This document shows, piece after piece, positions 47,107-59,096 of a stretch of DNA of 64,000 nt. This DNA is from Aedes albopictus (taxonomy: Eukaryota; Arthropoda; Insecta; Diptera; Culicidae): assembly GCF_035046485.1 (NCBI RefSeq), contig NC_085136.1:223018853-223082852 (forward strand), written 5' to 3'. Each line of letters begins with the position of its first letter. Within the stretch, counting starts at the first letter, position 1. Made by a program: the position numbers and the translations under genes. The notes under the pieces were generated by a model. The model did no database searches and had not been told where the DNA came from. It saw only the letters and a program-made list of their open reading frames with translations.

Positions 47107-47763
47107 CAGCGTAACAAAAATTAACTTTTGGTCTGTCTCAAGAGCAAACTTATGTGTCTCCAAAGGATTTTGGGCCGCTGAATCCGAATCCGGGCTCAGA
47201 TATGCTCCAACACGTCATAATTTTGAGCTATACCTCAATTTATAGGGCAAAATATGCTATTTCGGGCTTTTTTGACTGCAAGCCATTTAGCATGCAAATA
47301 CTTATTTTAAGCAATCAAAAGGTTATTTGGTCAACTGACATATGAATTAACGACTGATGCAAAATGTTTCGTTTTACCAAATCGAATTTGATATTTTTAA
47401 GCGATTTATGTTAGGTACGATATTTCCCATACAAGTCATCTTCCAAAAGTTGCATGCAAGTTTTCATACTAACATAAAATGCTTAAATCTATCAAATTTG
47501 ATTAGGTAAAACGAAATATTTTGCATCAGTCGTTTAGATGTTAATTGACCAATTAACCTTTTGATTGCTTGAAAAAAATATTTCCATGCTTAATGGCTAG
47601 CAGTCAAAAAAGCCCAAAATCGCATATTTTGCCCTATAAATTGAGGTATGACACAAAATTGTGACGTGTTGGAGCAAATCTGAGCCCGGATTCGGATTCA
47701 GCGGCCCAAAATCCTTCGGAGACACATAAGTTTGCTCTTGAGACAAAAAAAAATGTTGCACTG
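47107..47763. mobile_element. 657-bp palindromic element
   Basis: Two arms of about 300 bp (47128-47420 and 47440-47745) are inverted copies; both contain CAAGAGCAAACTTATGTGTC and GCCGCTGAATCCGAATCC. Ends are CAGCGTAACA and, inverted, CAGTGCAACA. TA precedes the left end; a matching right TA is not clear. Confidence 0.65.
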
Positions 47764-47804
47764 TGTAATGAGTTGCAAAAAGTAGATATTTTCAGCACGA
47801 GTCG

Positions 47805-48728
47805 TACAGGGGATACTCAAAATAACTGGGACAGGTAAAATTTTCATTTTTCAAGAGATGTTCAAATCGCTGTAACTTTTCGAAAAGGGCATCAAATATT
47901 CTCAAATTTTTACTGTAAGTTCATCAACTAGTTGTGTATCAGTGGTTAAAATTTGGGACGGATCGGGCCATTCTACACAAAGTCATAAAGATTCTAGAAA
48001 AAGGTATAATTTTCCGATAGCCAATTTTGAGCTGTTATATCTCCGGATTCAATAAACCGAATGCAATGAAATTTTGATCATTTATGACTCATATAATGAG
48101 CTATTAAAAACATTTGACTAAACTTAAATTCTTCACATGAAAGAAAATTATTTCGATTAGATTATTTTTCTAATATAACACAATTTTTTCCAAAACTTCA
48201 TCATTGTTTCAAAATTCGAGATAGTAATTATAGTTCATTTAAATTCCCTCTAATTGAATTGAATATATTTATGTTTCAAAGAAAAGCAACCAAATAGCAT
48301 TCATTAAATTGGAAAAGTAATGGGATGCATATGAAAAATAGATGAATTTACTGAAAAACCATGGAATAAACGAAATCGCCATAACTTTTTTTCTTATTAA
48401 TAATTTCAAATTAAGTCAACTGTTTTTCAAAGTTCATTATTTAAGTCATAAATGATCAAAATTTCATTGCATTCAGTTCATTGAATCCGGAGATATAGCA
48501 GCTCAAAATTGGCTATCGGATAATTATACCTTTTTCTAGAACCTTTATAACTTCGTGTAGAATAGCCCGATCTTTTCAAAAATTGGGCCACTAATACACA
48601 ACTAGTTGATGAGCTTACAGTAAAAATTTGAGAATATTTGATGCCCTTTTCGAAAAGTTACAGCGAGTTGAACATTTTTTGAAAAGTGAAAATTTTGCCT
48701 GTCCCAGTTATTTTGAGTATCCCCTGTA
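47805..48728. mobile_element. 920-bp palindromic element with TA duplication
   Basis: The element is 47807-48726 between TA and TA. It starts CAGGGGATACTCAAAATAAC and ends with its exact reverse complement. Arms of about 270 bp pair across an A/T-rich centre. CAGGG-type ends with TA targets fit pogo/Tc1-mariner relatives. The flanks CACGAGTCGTA and TACATTTATCC are one interrupted sequence. Confidence 0.8.
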
Positions 48729-48749
48729 CATTTATCCAACGAGGCTTGC

Positions 48750-49055
48750 CGAGTTCATTGGCTTACAAAAAAGCTTTTGACCGTCTCAATCATGAAAACA
48801 TGTGGGAAGCTGCACAAGGGTGTCTTGTCCGATCCCATCCGGGACGTTGCTGGTGTGAGGCAAGGATGTATGCTATCACCGCTACTGTTCCTCATCGTAA
48901 TCGACGAGATCTTGGTAAGGTGCGATTAATCGTGAACAAAATTGCTTTGGCAGCTCATTACCATGGAGCACCTAAATACTCTCCTAGCTCAACGGCGCTC
49001 TGATATGCAGAGCAAGCACGATGATCTTGCCGATCGCTCCTCAACGGTACTCAAG
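48750..49055 (+). pseudogene. Non-LTR retrotransposon RT fragment
   Basis: AYKKAFDRLNHENMWEA is an RT palm signature, followed after a shift by a VRQGCMLSPLLFLIVIDEIL-like trace and AHYHGAPKYSP, then QRRSDMQSK. Three frames are needed and the middle is deleted. It may belong with the C-terminal remnant at 51597. Confidence 0.55.
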
Positions 49056-49092
49056 TAACCAAAAATTCCACTTTCCATGACAAAATACACTT

Positions 49093-49265
49093 TCAAGTTC
49101 CGCGAAGTTCAGATAAAGTTCCAAATGGAACTTTTGGGCTGCTTAAGAGGCTAACGATGAACCTTGCTGGAACTTCGATCACAAACTCCGGCAAGGCTCA
49201 ATGTTAGCCTCTTAAGTAGCCAGAAAGTTCCATGCGGAACTTTATCTGAACTTCGCCGAACTTTA
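49093..49265. mobile_element. Short fold-back repeat rich in AAAGTTCC/GGAACTTT
   Basis: GTTCAGATAAAGTTCC near 49107 is matched inverted by GGAACTTTATCTGAAC near 49235. TTAAGAGGCTAAC pairs with GTTAGCCTCTTAA inside. Target duplication is not evident. Similar GGAACTTTCAAGTTC motifs follow to 49340. Confidence 0.5.
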
Positions 49266-49340
49266 AAGCTGCTTAAGATGCTACTGGCTACTCGGAACTT
49301 TCAAGTTCATAGAAGTTTGTAACGAACTTTCAGTTCGTTG

Positions 49341-51596
49341 CATTTTTGTAAATATTTAAATATAAATTTAGCTTAAGTAAAATGAATTCTTTAAAAATAA
49401 TTAGAAATATCCTAAAGTTCCACCATCACTTGTACCGCGAATTCAAGCTTTTTCGCTCTGCGCTCAAGCACTCAAGCACATGGATGTCTCACATGGATTA
49501 GATGAGTGCTAAAGAAAGTTGTAACATGTGACCGCAAATGCAAGCGCATGTGATCACATCACAGCGTTGGTTGGTGGCCATCGACCTGTGGGAAACCTTT
49601 TCAGGATTTGTTGACCCCGGGAATTCGTTAATGAGAATTCTCTCCGATATTCTGATGCGCTCGGCTGGTGAAATCGTTGCAATACGAAGTATCTAATTTC
49701 TCTTGGACACAATAGACTGTTAGACTGAGTAAAGGGAATTTAGAGACTTCGTCAAGTCAAATCCGGTAGCGAAGATCGTGGAAAATATTTGCGCTTTATC
49801 TGAGGGTTTCTGGCTGTGACTCGTTCACTTCGATCTGCATTGTGGAAGAGGCAGGACTAGTTTAGCTTGTGTTTCGCGTCGTGAGGTGTTAGTCCAGGTG
49901 AATTATAGTGACATGAAGCCTTTTTGAAATTACTAATTTTAGTTCAAATCTCTCTTAGATTGCCAAAGATCAAACCATTGAGGCTAGTAAATCGTGTTAA
50001 GCTATTGCAAGAAAACCGTGCTAGTGCTAGGAAGTGTGCGAGTGTGGAAAACCAACCAGGTAAATCATGTGCTCAAGTTGTGCGAATATGCTAAGTGGTA
50101 ATGGATTGTGCGTGGGTGGTTTCTTTAACAGATTTGTGGCAAGCGTGCCAAGCCCGCCACCTCACCATTTCCGTTGAGACTATTCCTGACCCCACTCTGC
50201 AGCTTCGAAGATCCCGGCCAGTGCAACACGTGGCCGAAGGGGGCCGCGCCCGTCAATTCCGCGCCCCAGACAGGGCAAAAGGCAGCAGCGAACAGCAACA
50301 GTTTTTCCTGCTTACGGTGACGACCGCGAGTGAAAGTAGAAGCCCACAAAATCGTTTGTGAGGCGCCGACGGCGCCTGAAAGTAGCGTGAAGCGTAGACG
50401 TCCGTTGTCCGACAGGAAAGCGCGCACGCGTGCCAGAAATGTGCTGCAGGTAAGCGACGACCGAATCAACCCGCCAGTGTCGTAAGTCAGCAGCGTCCCC
50501 CGACGCGCCGCACCTCAGCACCGTAGAACCCACCCACCGTTTCGCAGCGTCGGCCCAAACCACCGAAAAGCCGCAGCGTCCCTCGACGCGCGCCCCGACA
50601 ACAGCGTCCACAGCGTCGGTGAGCCGAGCAGAGTCATCGTCTGACGATCATCCGTCCCCGTCGTGCTGATATGGTACCGTGAGTAAATGCATGCAAATCA
50701 GTGAAAGTCCCATGCGCATGGTGTAGTTTTTTTGCCCGCTCCCGATTGTTAGTTCGAGACGCGTGGCGGCGGCTATTTTTGGCTTGACCATAGTCGGAGT
50801 TAAAGTAAATGCCCACACCGCACAAGAGCACGTGTTAGGAGAGAAATAGGAAGATAGAATAACAAATTGGAGAGTATGTACATATAGAGTAAGAGAAGGA
50901 GAGAGAAAGTTTAATGTCGGTAAAGTAGGCCTACGAATTAAATATAGGAATGAATTTGCATAAGTGGAGATGAGTGTCTTTTGAATAAAACAGCAGGGGT
51001 ACCACAGACAAACCGACCTGTGTTTGAGTTTTTTGAGCGAGAAGAGGTAATGTAGGGGAGGTATTCATGTTACTCGGTGTCGTTTTGTAGTTTGTTCCTT
51101 TAATTTATTTTACTGGGGAGGTTGGCTCCGAATCCAACCAAGGACTTCTCCCTAATCTTCCCGAAATCAGTGAGGGGTTTACGTGTACAGCCAGCCAGTG
51201 ATGAGAACAGGCGTAAAGGTGGTCTAGACTATCGGCTAGGTTGTCTTTATTTAGTTTAACAGTCTGGAGTAAAATCCAAGGGAGGGTCTTGGTGTTGCAA
51301 CGACGTAGCCAGACGTGATTCGTGCTTTCTGTCCAGTAATTGGACCCAAAAATCCTTTCCCTCGAGAGGTCTCAGGCCGGGCAACCCTGAAAACAGGTAG
51401 ATGGTTACCGGAACGTTACCGGAAAGCACGTTCGAACGAACGGTTACAAGTTCATAACTTGATGATTTTTGTGGCTATATCGGTCTCTTTCTACTCATAG
51501 TAGAATACGGTCGATAAATCAGCATATGGTTACAAGTTCAGTTCAGTAGCATTGTGTTTCAATGAAGATTAAATTATTTCTTTTACAGAAAACAAC
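49341..51596. other. 2.3 kb without a recognisable gene; possible retroelement end
   Basis: A GC-rich stretch (50170-50640) with CCCCGACGCGCCGC-like motifs has frames on both strands, but none has a domain signature. TTTTGAATAAAACAGCAGGGGTACC near 50980 could be a polyadenylation region of an old LTR or LINE; no partner repeat is seen. Confidence 0.35.
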
Positions 51597-52010
51597 TGTT
51601 TGAGCAAAAGCCGATAGCTACAGAAATTCTGGAGCGAAGGTGCAGGTGGGTCGGCCACATTCTACGCAGGGGCGGGAATGAAATCTTCAAACAAGCGTTA
51701 GATTGGAACCCAGCAGGACATCGCAGCAGGGGCAGACCCAAAGGCTCATGGCGGCGCAGCCTTAACCCTCGAGCGATCGCGCTGTTGTATTTTGTACAAC
51801 ACGTTGAAAAAATCACGCTTTTTGTACTCAGCACCAGTGTGGTGCTGACCCAGGTAGTCAACCGCGCGAGTTACGGAAGGTTAACAAGAAAATAATAGAA
51901 GTCGACAGAAATTTGACCTGGCCACAGGTCAAGGCGATGGCTGGCAACCGCCCAGGATGGAGATTCTTCAATTCGTCCCATTGCACCACCATGGGTGCTC
52001 AGGACTGAAA
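51597..52010 (+). pseudogene. Non-LTR retrotransposon C-terminal fragment, interrupted by a TTAA MITE
   Basis: Reads RRCRWVGHILRRGGNEIFKQ, then ALDWNPAGHRSRGRPKGSWR, then after the MITE DRNLTWPQVKAMAGNRPGW and SSHCTTMGAQD, ending in a stop. This arrangement is the standard C-terminus of several CR1-related LINE proteins. Removing the MITE with one TTAA keeps the two parts contiguous. Confidence 0.7.
51762..51884. mobile_element. 123-bp TTAA-flanked MITE, copy 2
   Basis: Same ends and length as 8701-8823 (CCCTCGAGCGATCGCGC ... GCGCGAGTTACGGAAGG), inserted at TTAA within LINE coding sequence. Two independent copies with the same limits fix the boundaries. Confidence 0.85.
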
Positions 52011-53651
52011 GTAATTAAGTCGTTCGTTCTTTGGAGGGTCCCCTCATTTTGCACACAATTCAGGTGCTCATCGAAGTGCTGTTTCTACCTTTCGATCACC
52101 TCACCACCGTCCGATCCGTTAAAAAGCACTTGTCCTTATCTCTGCATATTCCGCTTCCTCCAGGTTGCGTTTTTCTCCCGTCTGTCGTTTTTGCTTCTGT
52201 TTTTATCTTTCCACGATCAGTCAAATTCATTGCTGCAGCGTTACGTTCTTCTCCTCCAAAATCGGTCTGCACTCCTAGTTGAACCATTCCTTCCGTTGAC
52301 TCCTTTCCGCGTACCCGGCCGCGTCGTTGATGACTGCTTTAACCGTTGTCCAGCAGACCACTAGAGGGGCCACATCTAGCTCGCCCTCGTCTAGTAACGC
52401 TGCTTCGAGGGCGCAGTTTTACCAATACCAGATACATCACCAGATACACCAGATACATCAGAACGTGGTCGATTTGCGATTCCGTGTGATGGGGTGATCT
52501 TCAGGTGTAGCGATAAGGGAAGTTGAAGAATCGGTCCTTGATCTTCAACCTGCACATTCTTTCGTCAATCGGCTCACCAACCGATCACGCGCCTCTGTAC
52601 ATCGCACATCACGATGAAAGCTGTTCTAGTAGATGGTATGATAACCTCTTTACGTTCGCGACATGGATCCTGTCAAATACACCGAATGTGCGATCCTTCA
52701 GTACAATGGCGAGTATGCGGGGGCTCCCAATGAAATTGGGAGATCGGTAATTCCACGTATCGGGTTTCCATTCGCAAGACTCTTTGTTCTATGAGGTTAT
52801 CTCAAGCAAAACAAATGTCAACTTTTATTACGGCAGCCCATGTGTTGGTTGTTACTGTGACGTCACTTTGCTATGGTGTGTCGGTAACAGGGAATAACGT
52901 GAACAGTTCAATCTACAAAATTCATTTCAGGTTATAATACAGAGTCGACAATGATTAGAAATTCCATACAAAACGTACCTTGGCAGACTGGAATTTTCAC
53001 TTATTGTGCAGTCAGCCCCGCAAGAACTACCGGATGGCTCAGCGCCATCAACCGTTCTGCGATTAAGCCGGGTGCATTTAAAACTGTAAAACGCGGAATC
53101 GACGTCACGGTACTCCCGTTTGCGTTACCCAATTTGCTAGCAGCGGCATCATAATATACAATAGTATATAAGACACGGGCGACACCTCCTCCGGATGGAG
53201 AAGCGCTAACTTTCTAACTATTGAGTTTCACAAAACACAAAATAGTTTTACACACGCGGAAGAACTTTCAGGATGGCGTAGCACCGGTCAAATCATCAGT
53301 GGAATTGCGAAAAAAAAGTTAGCGAACACGAAAGAAGTGTGACAAGCAGTTCAAAACACGTCTGATCGCCGCAACGCCTACTGCACTATTCCAATCCTGC
53401 ACTTCTCAGTTACAGCAAACAGCAATAAGCTTTTTTGAAGTATTTACCTACAAATGACGTAAATGTTGTGCTAATTTTTGTTTACCTGGTGCAGCTTTTT
53501 ATTTCTTTCTAGGCAGCACCCCATGCAACGCAGTTCTTCAAAACCTCCCCGAGTCCTTGTCAAGCGAATAATTGTTGATCTCCATTTGAGCAATCAGAAT
53601 GCAGCCCTACACTTTAGTTCCAGGGCTTTCTCGCTGAGATTATGTTATCCG
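52011..53651. other. 1.6 kb without a recognisable gene
   Basis: No domain or repeat that I recognise. CCAATGAAATTGGGAG at 52726-52741 is a small palindrome. Confidence 0.4.
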
Positions 53652-53860
53652 TTAAGGTGAAGATATGACGAAGCCACAGCTCAAATTTTCAAGAGCACAA
53701 ATCTGAAGAACCGAATGTCGTATTGCGCTGAAAAGTTGATCGATTGGTCACCACCAGCGGGTAACCAATCGATCAACTTTTCAGCGCAATCCGACGTTTG
53801 GTTCTTCAGATTTGTGCTTTTGAAAATTTGAGCTGTGGCTTCGTCATATCTTCACCTTAA
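53652..53860. mobile_element. 209-bp near-perfect fold-back with TTAA ends
   Basis: TTAAGGTGAAGATATGACGA at the left is matched inverted at the right end; arms of about 95 bp pair with very few mismatches around a short CACCAGCGGG loop. TTAA at both ends could be a duplication or part of the TIR. Confidence 0.7.
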
Positions 53861-54340
53861 ACCATTATACATTTGATAAGTCATTTATTTTTGCATCATT
53901 GGCTCACATGTTTATGCTGCTTTCAATTAGAATAGAACCTGGAGATGTAGTCTACATCACGTAGATACATACGGTTGGATCATCGCTTTACGATAACCAA
54001 ACGAAAAAGTATCTGTTCTGTGATGATCTTTGCTTTGTACACAGCTCAATAAATATTCAAACATTCTTATTTGACACATAATGAACGAAAAAAAAAAAAT
54101 AAATAAAAAACACTGTCCTACGGCTATTACGAAATGCTAATTATTGACTAATCCCTAGAACGTTCGGACACGACGCCTTAACTTAGGGGCCAGCTGGAGC
54201 AACAAAAATATGCTCCTTCGCCCTCGAATAACTTGGAATTGACACCTATCTCTCGGGCTAAAATCAGTCCTTTCTCCCTACATTCTCGCGCATTCATCAA
54301 TCCACTAGCACACTCACGTCTCTAAATGCTGTGGTACGTT
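53861..54340. other. 3' flank of the endoplasmin pseudogene
   Basis: On the minus strand this follows the stop codon. No minus-strand poly(A) tail is visible; the A-run at 54087-54098 is on the plus strand. This argues against a processed retrocopy. Confidence 0.4.
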
Positions 54341-55595
54341 TTACAGTTCGTCATGCTCGGCATCTTCGTCGGCGTTAACTTCTTCTTGCTCATCCTTGGA
54401 GTCCGCGCCGGTGTCCTCCTCGACGAACTCCTTCGGTTCCGGTTGTTCGTCCTGCGAGACGACCAAGGTCTGGCGCATCATCCGCTCGATGCTGTCGGCA
54501 AAGTTGGCCGTTTCTGGCAGCTGGAATCCGGACCGCAGGGTGGCGGTGTTCAACATCAGGACGGCCATATCCTTGGCCACAACGTCATCGGAATCGGCTT
54601 CTACTCGACAGAGCAGCTCGCGCATCAGCGGATGCCGGGGGTTGATTTCGAGGGTCTTGCGCTGGTTCAGGTAGTACTGCCGTTGTGGGTCATCAGTCTT
54701 CTGGTGGCCATTGGCCAGAGCCAGACGTTCCATGTTGCCGGTCCAGCCAAACATGGAAGCAACCAGGGCACAAGGCGAGTTGGATAGACGTTCCGAGACC
54801 AGGGCCTTGGCTATCTTGTCCTTGAGGGCGACATCGTTCCAACACTTCAGCAGCGGTTCGAATTCGGTCTTCAGTTCGTCAAAGTTGGCCTTGGCTTCCT
54901 CGGACTCGTTCAGGATGAAGCCTTCCTTGGAACTTCTTGCCGTCGAACTCGGGCAGAGCGGAAATGGAGTACTCGTCAACGGCTTCAACCAGGCACAGGG
55001 CTTCGTAGCCACGTGAGAGCAGGCGTTCGGCGAAGCGAGTCTTCTCGACTTCGGCACAGCAAGATCCGGCAATGAAGTAGATGTGTTCCTGCTTGGGCTT
55101 CATCCGAGAGACGTAATCGGCCAGAATGGTGTACTCCTTGGAGCTCTTGCTGTTGGACTACTGGAACCGGAGCAGCTTGGCCAGACGGGACCGATTGCTG
55201 GGGTCTTCCATGATTCCCAGCTTGGCGTTGGTGGAGAATTCCTTCCAGAGCTTGTCGTACGTTTCCTTCTCCAGCTTCTTGATTATGTCGAGCGCCTTGC
55301 GGACGAGCTTCTTCTTGATGACCTTGATCAGCTTGTGCTGCTGGAGGGTTTCACGGGAAACGTTCAGCGGCAGATCGTCCGAGTCGACGACACCCCGGAA
55401 GAAGTTCAGATAGTTGGGCATCATGTCGTTGAACTCATCGGTGATGAACACCCGGCGGACAAACAGCTTGATGTTGTCCGACTTGGTACCGTACTTGTTG
55501 AAACTCTCCGATGGCTGAACCTTCGGGATGAACAGCAGCGACTTTAAGGTCACTTCACCTTCAGCGACGAAGTCAGTGTTGCCGGTAACACTATA
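54341..55595 (-). pseudogene. Gp93: Endoplasmin (GRP94/Gp93-like ER Hsp90), 5'-truncated and broken
   Basis: The product would be the ER-resident Hsp90 chaperone. Visible are the late middle domain ([59 protein letters not shown]), the C-terminal dimerisation domain ([46 protein letters not shown]) and an acidic tail ending in the retention signal HDEL. The ATP-binding N-terminal half is absent. Two lesions break it: an in-frame TAG at 55158-55160 (after LLRFQ, before SNSKSSKEY) and a frameshift near 54929 where a few bases between KKFQ and KEGF are missing. Upstream of about 55570 the similarity stops; ATTTATAG at about 55589-55596 could be an old splice acceptor. Only ~405 of about 790 residues are represented. 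Sequencing error could explain a lesion, but two plus truncation favour a duplicated pseudogene. Confidence 0.85.
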
Positions 55596-56396
55596 AATAC
55601 TTCAAATTTACTTTTGTACAACTAAAACTTCTATTGCTATTCTCAATTAAGCCATAATGAATGTACATAGAGTGGAAGTACACAAGTTAATTTAGAATAC
55701 TAAATTCAAAAAGGCTGGTTCCAGAAAGAACGTAGAGATAGAAAGAGGAAGAAAGAAGACACACTATCACAACAACGGTGCATTTTTACCGTCATCCCCT
55801 TCTGATCGTTCCATCGCTAACCACTCGGCACGAACAATCTCATTTTTCCATTCTAGGAAGGAATGTGTTCTGATAAGTACAAGCACAATCCCTGCTCCCT
55901 GTCATTTCTGTGCCACAACACGCGCACAGATGGAATGCAAACACAGTGCAGTGTGACCTGATGATACGACAAAGCTCTATACCAACGACGATGACGACGA
56001 AGTCCCTGGCTGGTTGACAACCGCCTTCACATTGCGCCACAAACGTCGTCGCACTATCCATCCCGTTCAACCAAACTCTGCACGTTTTAGATGGATCATG
56101 GATATCGCACCGCGTGCCAGTCCATGCCGCTGATCTCATTTACCACTTTGCTGATTTCGATCTGATTGCCGGCGAATGTTCACTCAATGTTGGTCGGGAA
56201 AACTGGTAAGTGCAATGCTTTTGGAAATGATTTGATCACGTTTGCGAATATGTAGATGTTTTGGGGACTTTTAGAGATGCTAGAAGTACCCTTTCAAATT
56301 CAAATACTCTTGGTGCAAAAAGTGTAAAGCTACCTTTCTTTTTAATAGTAATAAAATTGAATAGGGTATATGTGCCATCAGTAATCTCACGCTCCC
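55596..56396. other. 800 bp without a recognisable gene
   Basis: No recognisable domain, repeat or remaining endoplasmin exon on either strand. Confidence 0.4.
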
Positions 56397-56850
56397 AAAT
56401 TCATCCTATTCAAAAACAAGCGATTACGAGACCGATTGATTCCGTTCTTTTTGTTTTCGTGGGTGCTCACTTCTAACAAAAAATACTAAAATAAGAAACA
56501 AAACAAACAGCGCTCCAATCCAATCCAATTTCGTAGAATGAAAATGGGAGCCACATGATTAATAAGGGAACCAATACCCTACAATAAGTTTCGGAGAATA
56601 TGTAATTGTGCTGTATGTTAATAAATTATTGTATCATATAAATATGGATTATAGATTTAATCTGTACTTTACAAAATATCATCTAGTTTAAAAATCATAA
56701 ATATAATATTTGATTAAAATACAAATAAAAAGTAAAATATGCCACTATTATCTATGTTACTTTTCTGTATTTGGAAGAACTAAGTGTTCACATTATTATA
56801 AATGCCAGTTTACGTTGAGTGCACACAATCTATCCCCATCCAAAACGGAG
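56397..56850. repeat. 454-bp direct duplicate, copy 1
   Basis: Matches 59563-60016 in the same orientation at a constant offset of 3166 bp with no indels. I see only two substitutions (AAACAAACAG versus AAACTAACAG, and TTATCTATG versus TTATCCATG). Contents are A/T-rich and non-coding. Confidence 0.9.
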
Positions 56851-56852
56851 GT

Positions 56853-57125
56853 CAGGTATCAGAAGGCCGGCTCCAGAGGCACGTTATCCTCCATTTGGGA
56901 CATTTGTGCCATCGCCATACATATAAGCCTATTTCATCATTTACCTGAGTGAGAATGGGACAAGGGATGGAATGGGATTAGGAAAGGGAATGGTGATGAA
57001 ATAGGAAGGGGTACCCTAGAAGAGGGAATGAACGCATAAGCGCAATGAGAGCTCTTAGCCCATACCACAATGGGTTTATTCAGTGCCCTGAAAAGGACAC
57101 TGTAAAACGCATAAGCGTAAAGAGA
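56853..57125 (-). repeat. LINE 3' tail, minus orientation
   Basis: Reverse complement of the tail at 26860-27105 (shared AGGCACGTT, ATTTGGGA, GTGCCATCGCCAT, CAGTGCCCTGAAAAGG). It begins directly after the first 454-bp duplicate ends. Confidence 0.6.
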
Positions 57126-57459
57126 GCCTATAGCTCATTGGAGGTAGCTTGTGACGTCATGCGACTTTCAATATGAGATTGAAAGGCACGTCATCGAAAG
57201 CATCCTCAATATTCAAGAAATTACCGCAAAACCTACGATTGAGCGAGTACTTTCTTGAAAACATATACAACTTTGTGTAAAAGAGTCACTGTGGACATCC
57301 CAAATGGGGAGGCATGTGAGTTCACATGAGTACACAGTTCGAAAAAAACCTGTAAAATTATGACGGATCGAATGTAACAAAAGGACCCCGTCATATGTGA
57401 TGGAAATTTTTGTGCGATCTTAAAATTACATTGCAGATATTTGTTAGAAAATATAAAGC

Positions 57460-57545
57460 AAAATTGAGCTCCGAGCGAGAATTGAACTCAGATCCTTGGG
57501 GTGTGAGTAGCACGCCCGAGCTCTCTCGGCTTTCTCAGATTGTTG
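57460..57545 (-). ncRNA. tRNA-like segment, valine-type look
   Basis: On the minus strand GAGAGAGCTCGGGCGTGCTA leads to ACTCACACCCCAAGGAT and a B-box-like TGAGTTCAATTCTC, followed by ATTTTGC. The middle resembles a CAC anticodon loop. The stems are not fully paired, so this is more likely tRNA-derived than a gene. Confidence 0.35.
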
Positions 57546-58204
57546 AAGAGCAGACAGCCAAAGTTAAACTGTTTCTACCATAATGCACGCATTCCCGACA
57601 TGCTCTGGCTGCTGCAGAGAGTGCTGAGAGAGACAACGGGGAAACCGCCACAGCTGCGAGCAGCCGTTCTTTAGCTGACGACGGAGAGTGGCTGGCATGG
57701 TTTATAGCAGATGCATGTAAATTTAAAGCGAATATGCTTTAAAATCTGTAAACAAGCCGTCTGGCCAGCAGCGGGCTACTCGGCTGACGTTAACTGTTGG
57801 TGATTTACATTTTTCTACCGCAAATTTCAGTTGATCTTCAATTTACGTGCTGTTTAACTTTCATATTTTTTTGCTGTGTAGGCATGTCAGCCAGACGAAC
57901 ATCACTGATGTGATAATCGACAATGCGTTTCAAGCATTTCAGAAAGAACGAGGTAACCAGATAAATCTGAAACTCATTCCATCTTTATACAACGCACGCA
58001 CCCTTTCGGGATATAACTACAGAGTAATTTCACGCCATGAAAAAACCCCATAGAAAACTACAAGAGTTCAAAACATGTTTGAAATACTCAAATCCCTCTG
58101 CAGAAAAATAGGACAAAACCCCATTTCCTCCTGAAGATTTGAATTAAGCAGAGCGTTTTAGGGCCCACTAAGTCGATTATATAGCTATAATTCTCAAGCG
58201 GAAG
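57546..58204. other. 660 bp without a recognisable gene
   Basis: Short frames only; nothing with a family signature. Confidence 0.35.
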
Positions 58205-58610
58205 CTAGAGATTCGTAACTATACAAAAGAATGGTTTATCCGAAGATATTTTGAACTTGAACAGATCAGAGTTCCATTCAGGAATACCTCTTGCAGTCCG
58301 CACAGACTGCAGAGGGCAAGCTTCTTTCAAAGCAATAGTTATGGTATGCCACAATGGAGGGCGTTGTAGGTACAAAACCACAATGAAACTCTCTTGGAGT
58401 AGCAATGGAAGCGAGTTATCCACAAAATGTGGTCGCAACCAATTAGTACAGGTTTCCTAATTCGTTGAGCAGGGACGCCTGAATACGCTAATTTTGCGAA
58501 GGAACACTCAAAAGTGCAAAGAAGGTCAAATGGAGACTCGTCATCTGACACATGCCAATCAGTCAACTCATGACAAATTCTGCTCATGCAGAGATTGGTT
58601 AGGTGCAATT
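58205..58610 (-). pseudogene. Possible LOA-like LINE linker remnant
   Basis: On the minus strand TDWHVSDDESPFD is followed, in another frame, by ALKEACPLQSVRTARGIPEW and NSDL. These fit the region between endonuclease and RT of LOA/Jockey-type LINEs. Orientation agrees with the LINE tail at 56853-57125, so both may be parts of one decayed minus-strand copy. Confidence 0.45.
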
Positions 58611-59075
58611 CTATGTTAAGTTATCCATGAACTGTACTACCTAAGTATTCCATCAAACTGAAGCATCTCAAATTAACGTTTGAGCTACTTCAGATGATGT
58701 AATCATCGTAGATTCGTAGCAATACTGCCAAATATCAACGAAAAATGCTGAATACAAGAGCTTGCTTGAAGGCATCCATAAGGAAAGGTTGAAACATACT
58801 GTTAACGTTATTTTAAGATATAGTATGCTCGAGGCACGACACTTCATTTATAATGAAAGAAGCAAAACTGGGTTCACAAGGTAACCTACACAGAAGTTAC
58901 CCTATGAAAATGAACTTTTTGAAGTAGAGCCACTTGGGCCACGCACGCTTTTTACGCTGAAAATTGATCTGAGGTTTCCTAGCCGTAGCCACTACCCAAA
59001 CTAGACAGGATTACACTCTTCACAATCACAGCACAAAAAGGAAACATCAACGACAAACCAAATCGGTGTCAATTG

Positions 59076-59096
59076 AAAAAAAAAAAAAAAAAAAAA
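59076..59096 (+). repeat. (A)21 run
   Basis: Twenty-one consecutive A. It could be the tail of a plus-strand retroposed fragment, but nothing upstream is recognisable. Confidence 0.8.

Noticed and set aside
54326..55547. Plus-strand open frames of 92-154 codons opposite the endoplasmin sequence
   Set aside because: They are antisense shadows of a GC-balanced coding sequence; the minus-strand product is clearly recognisable.
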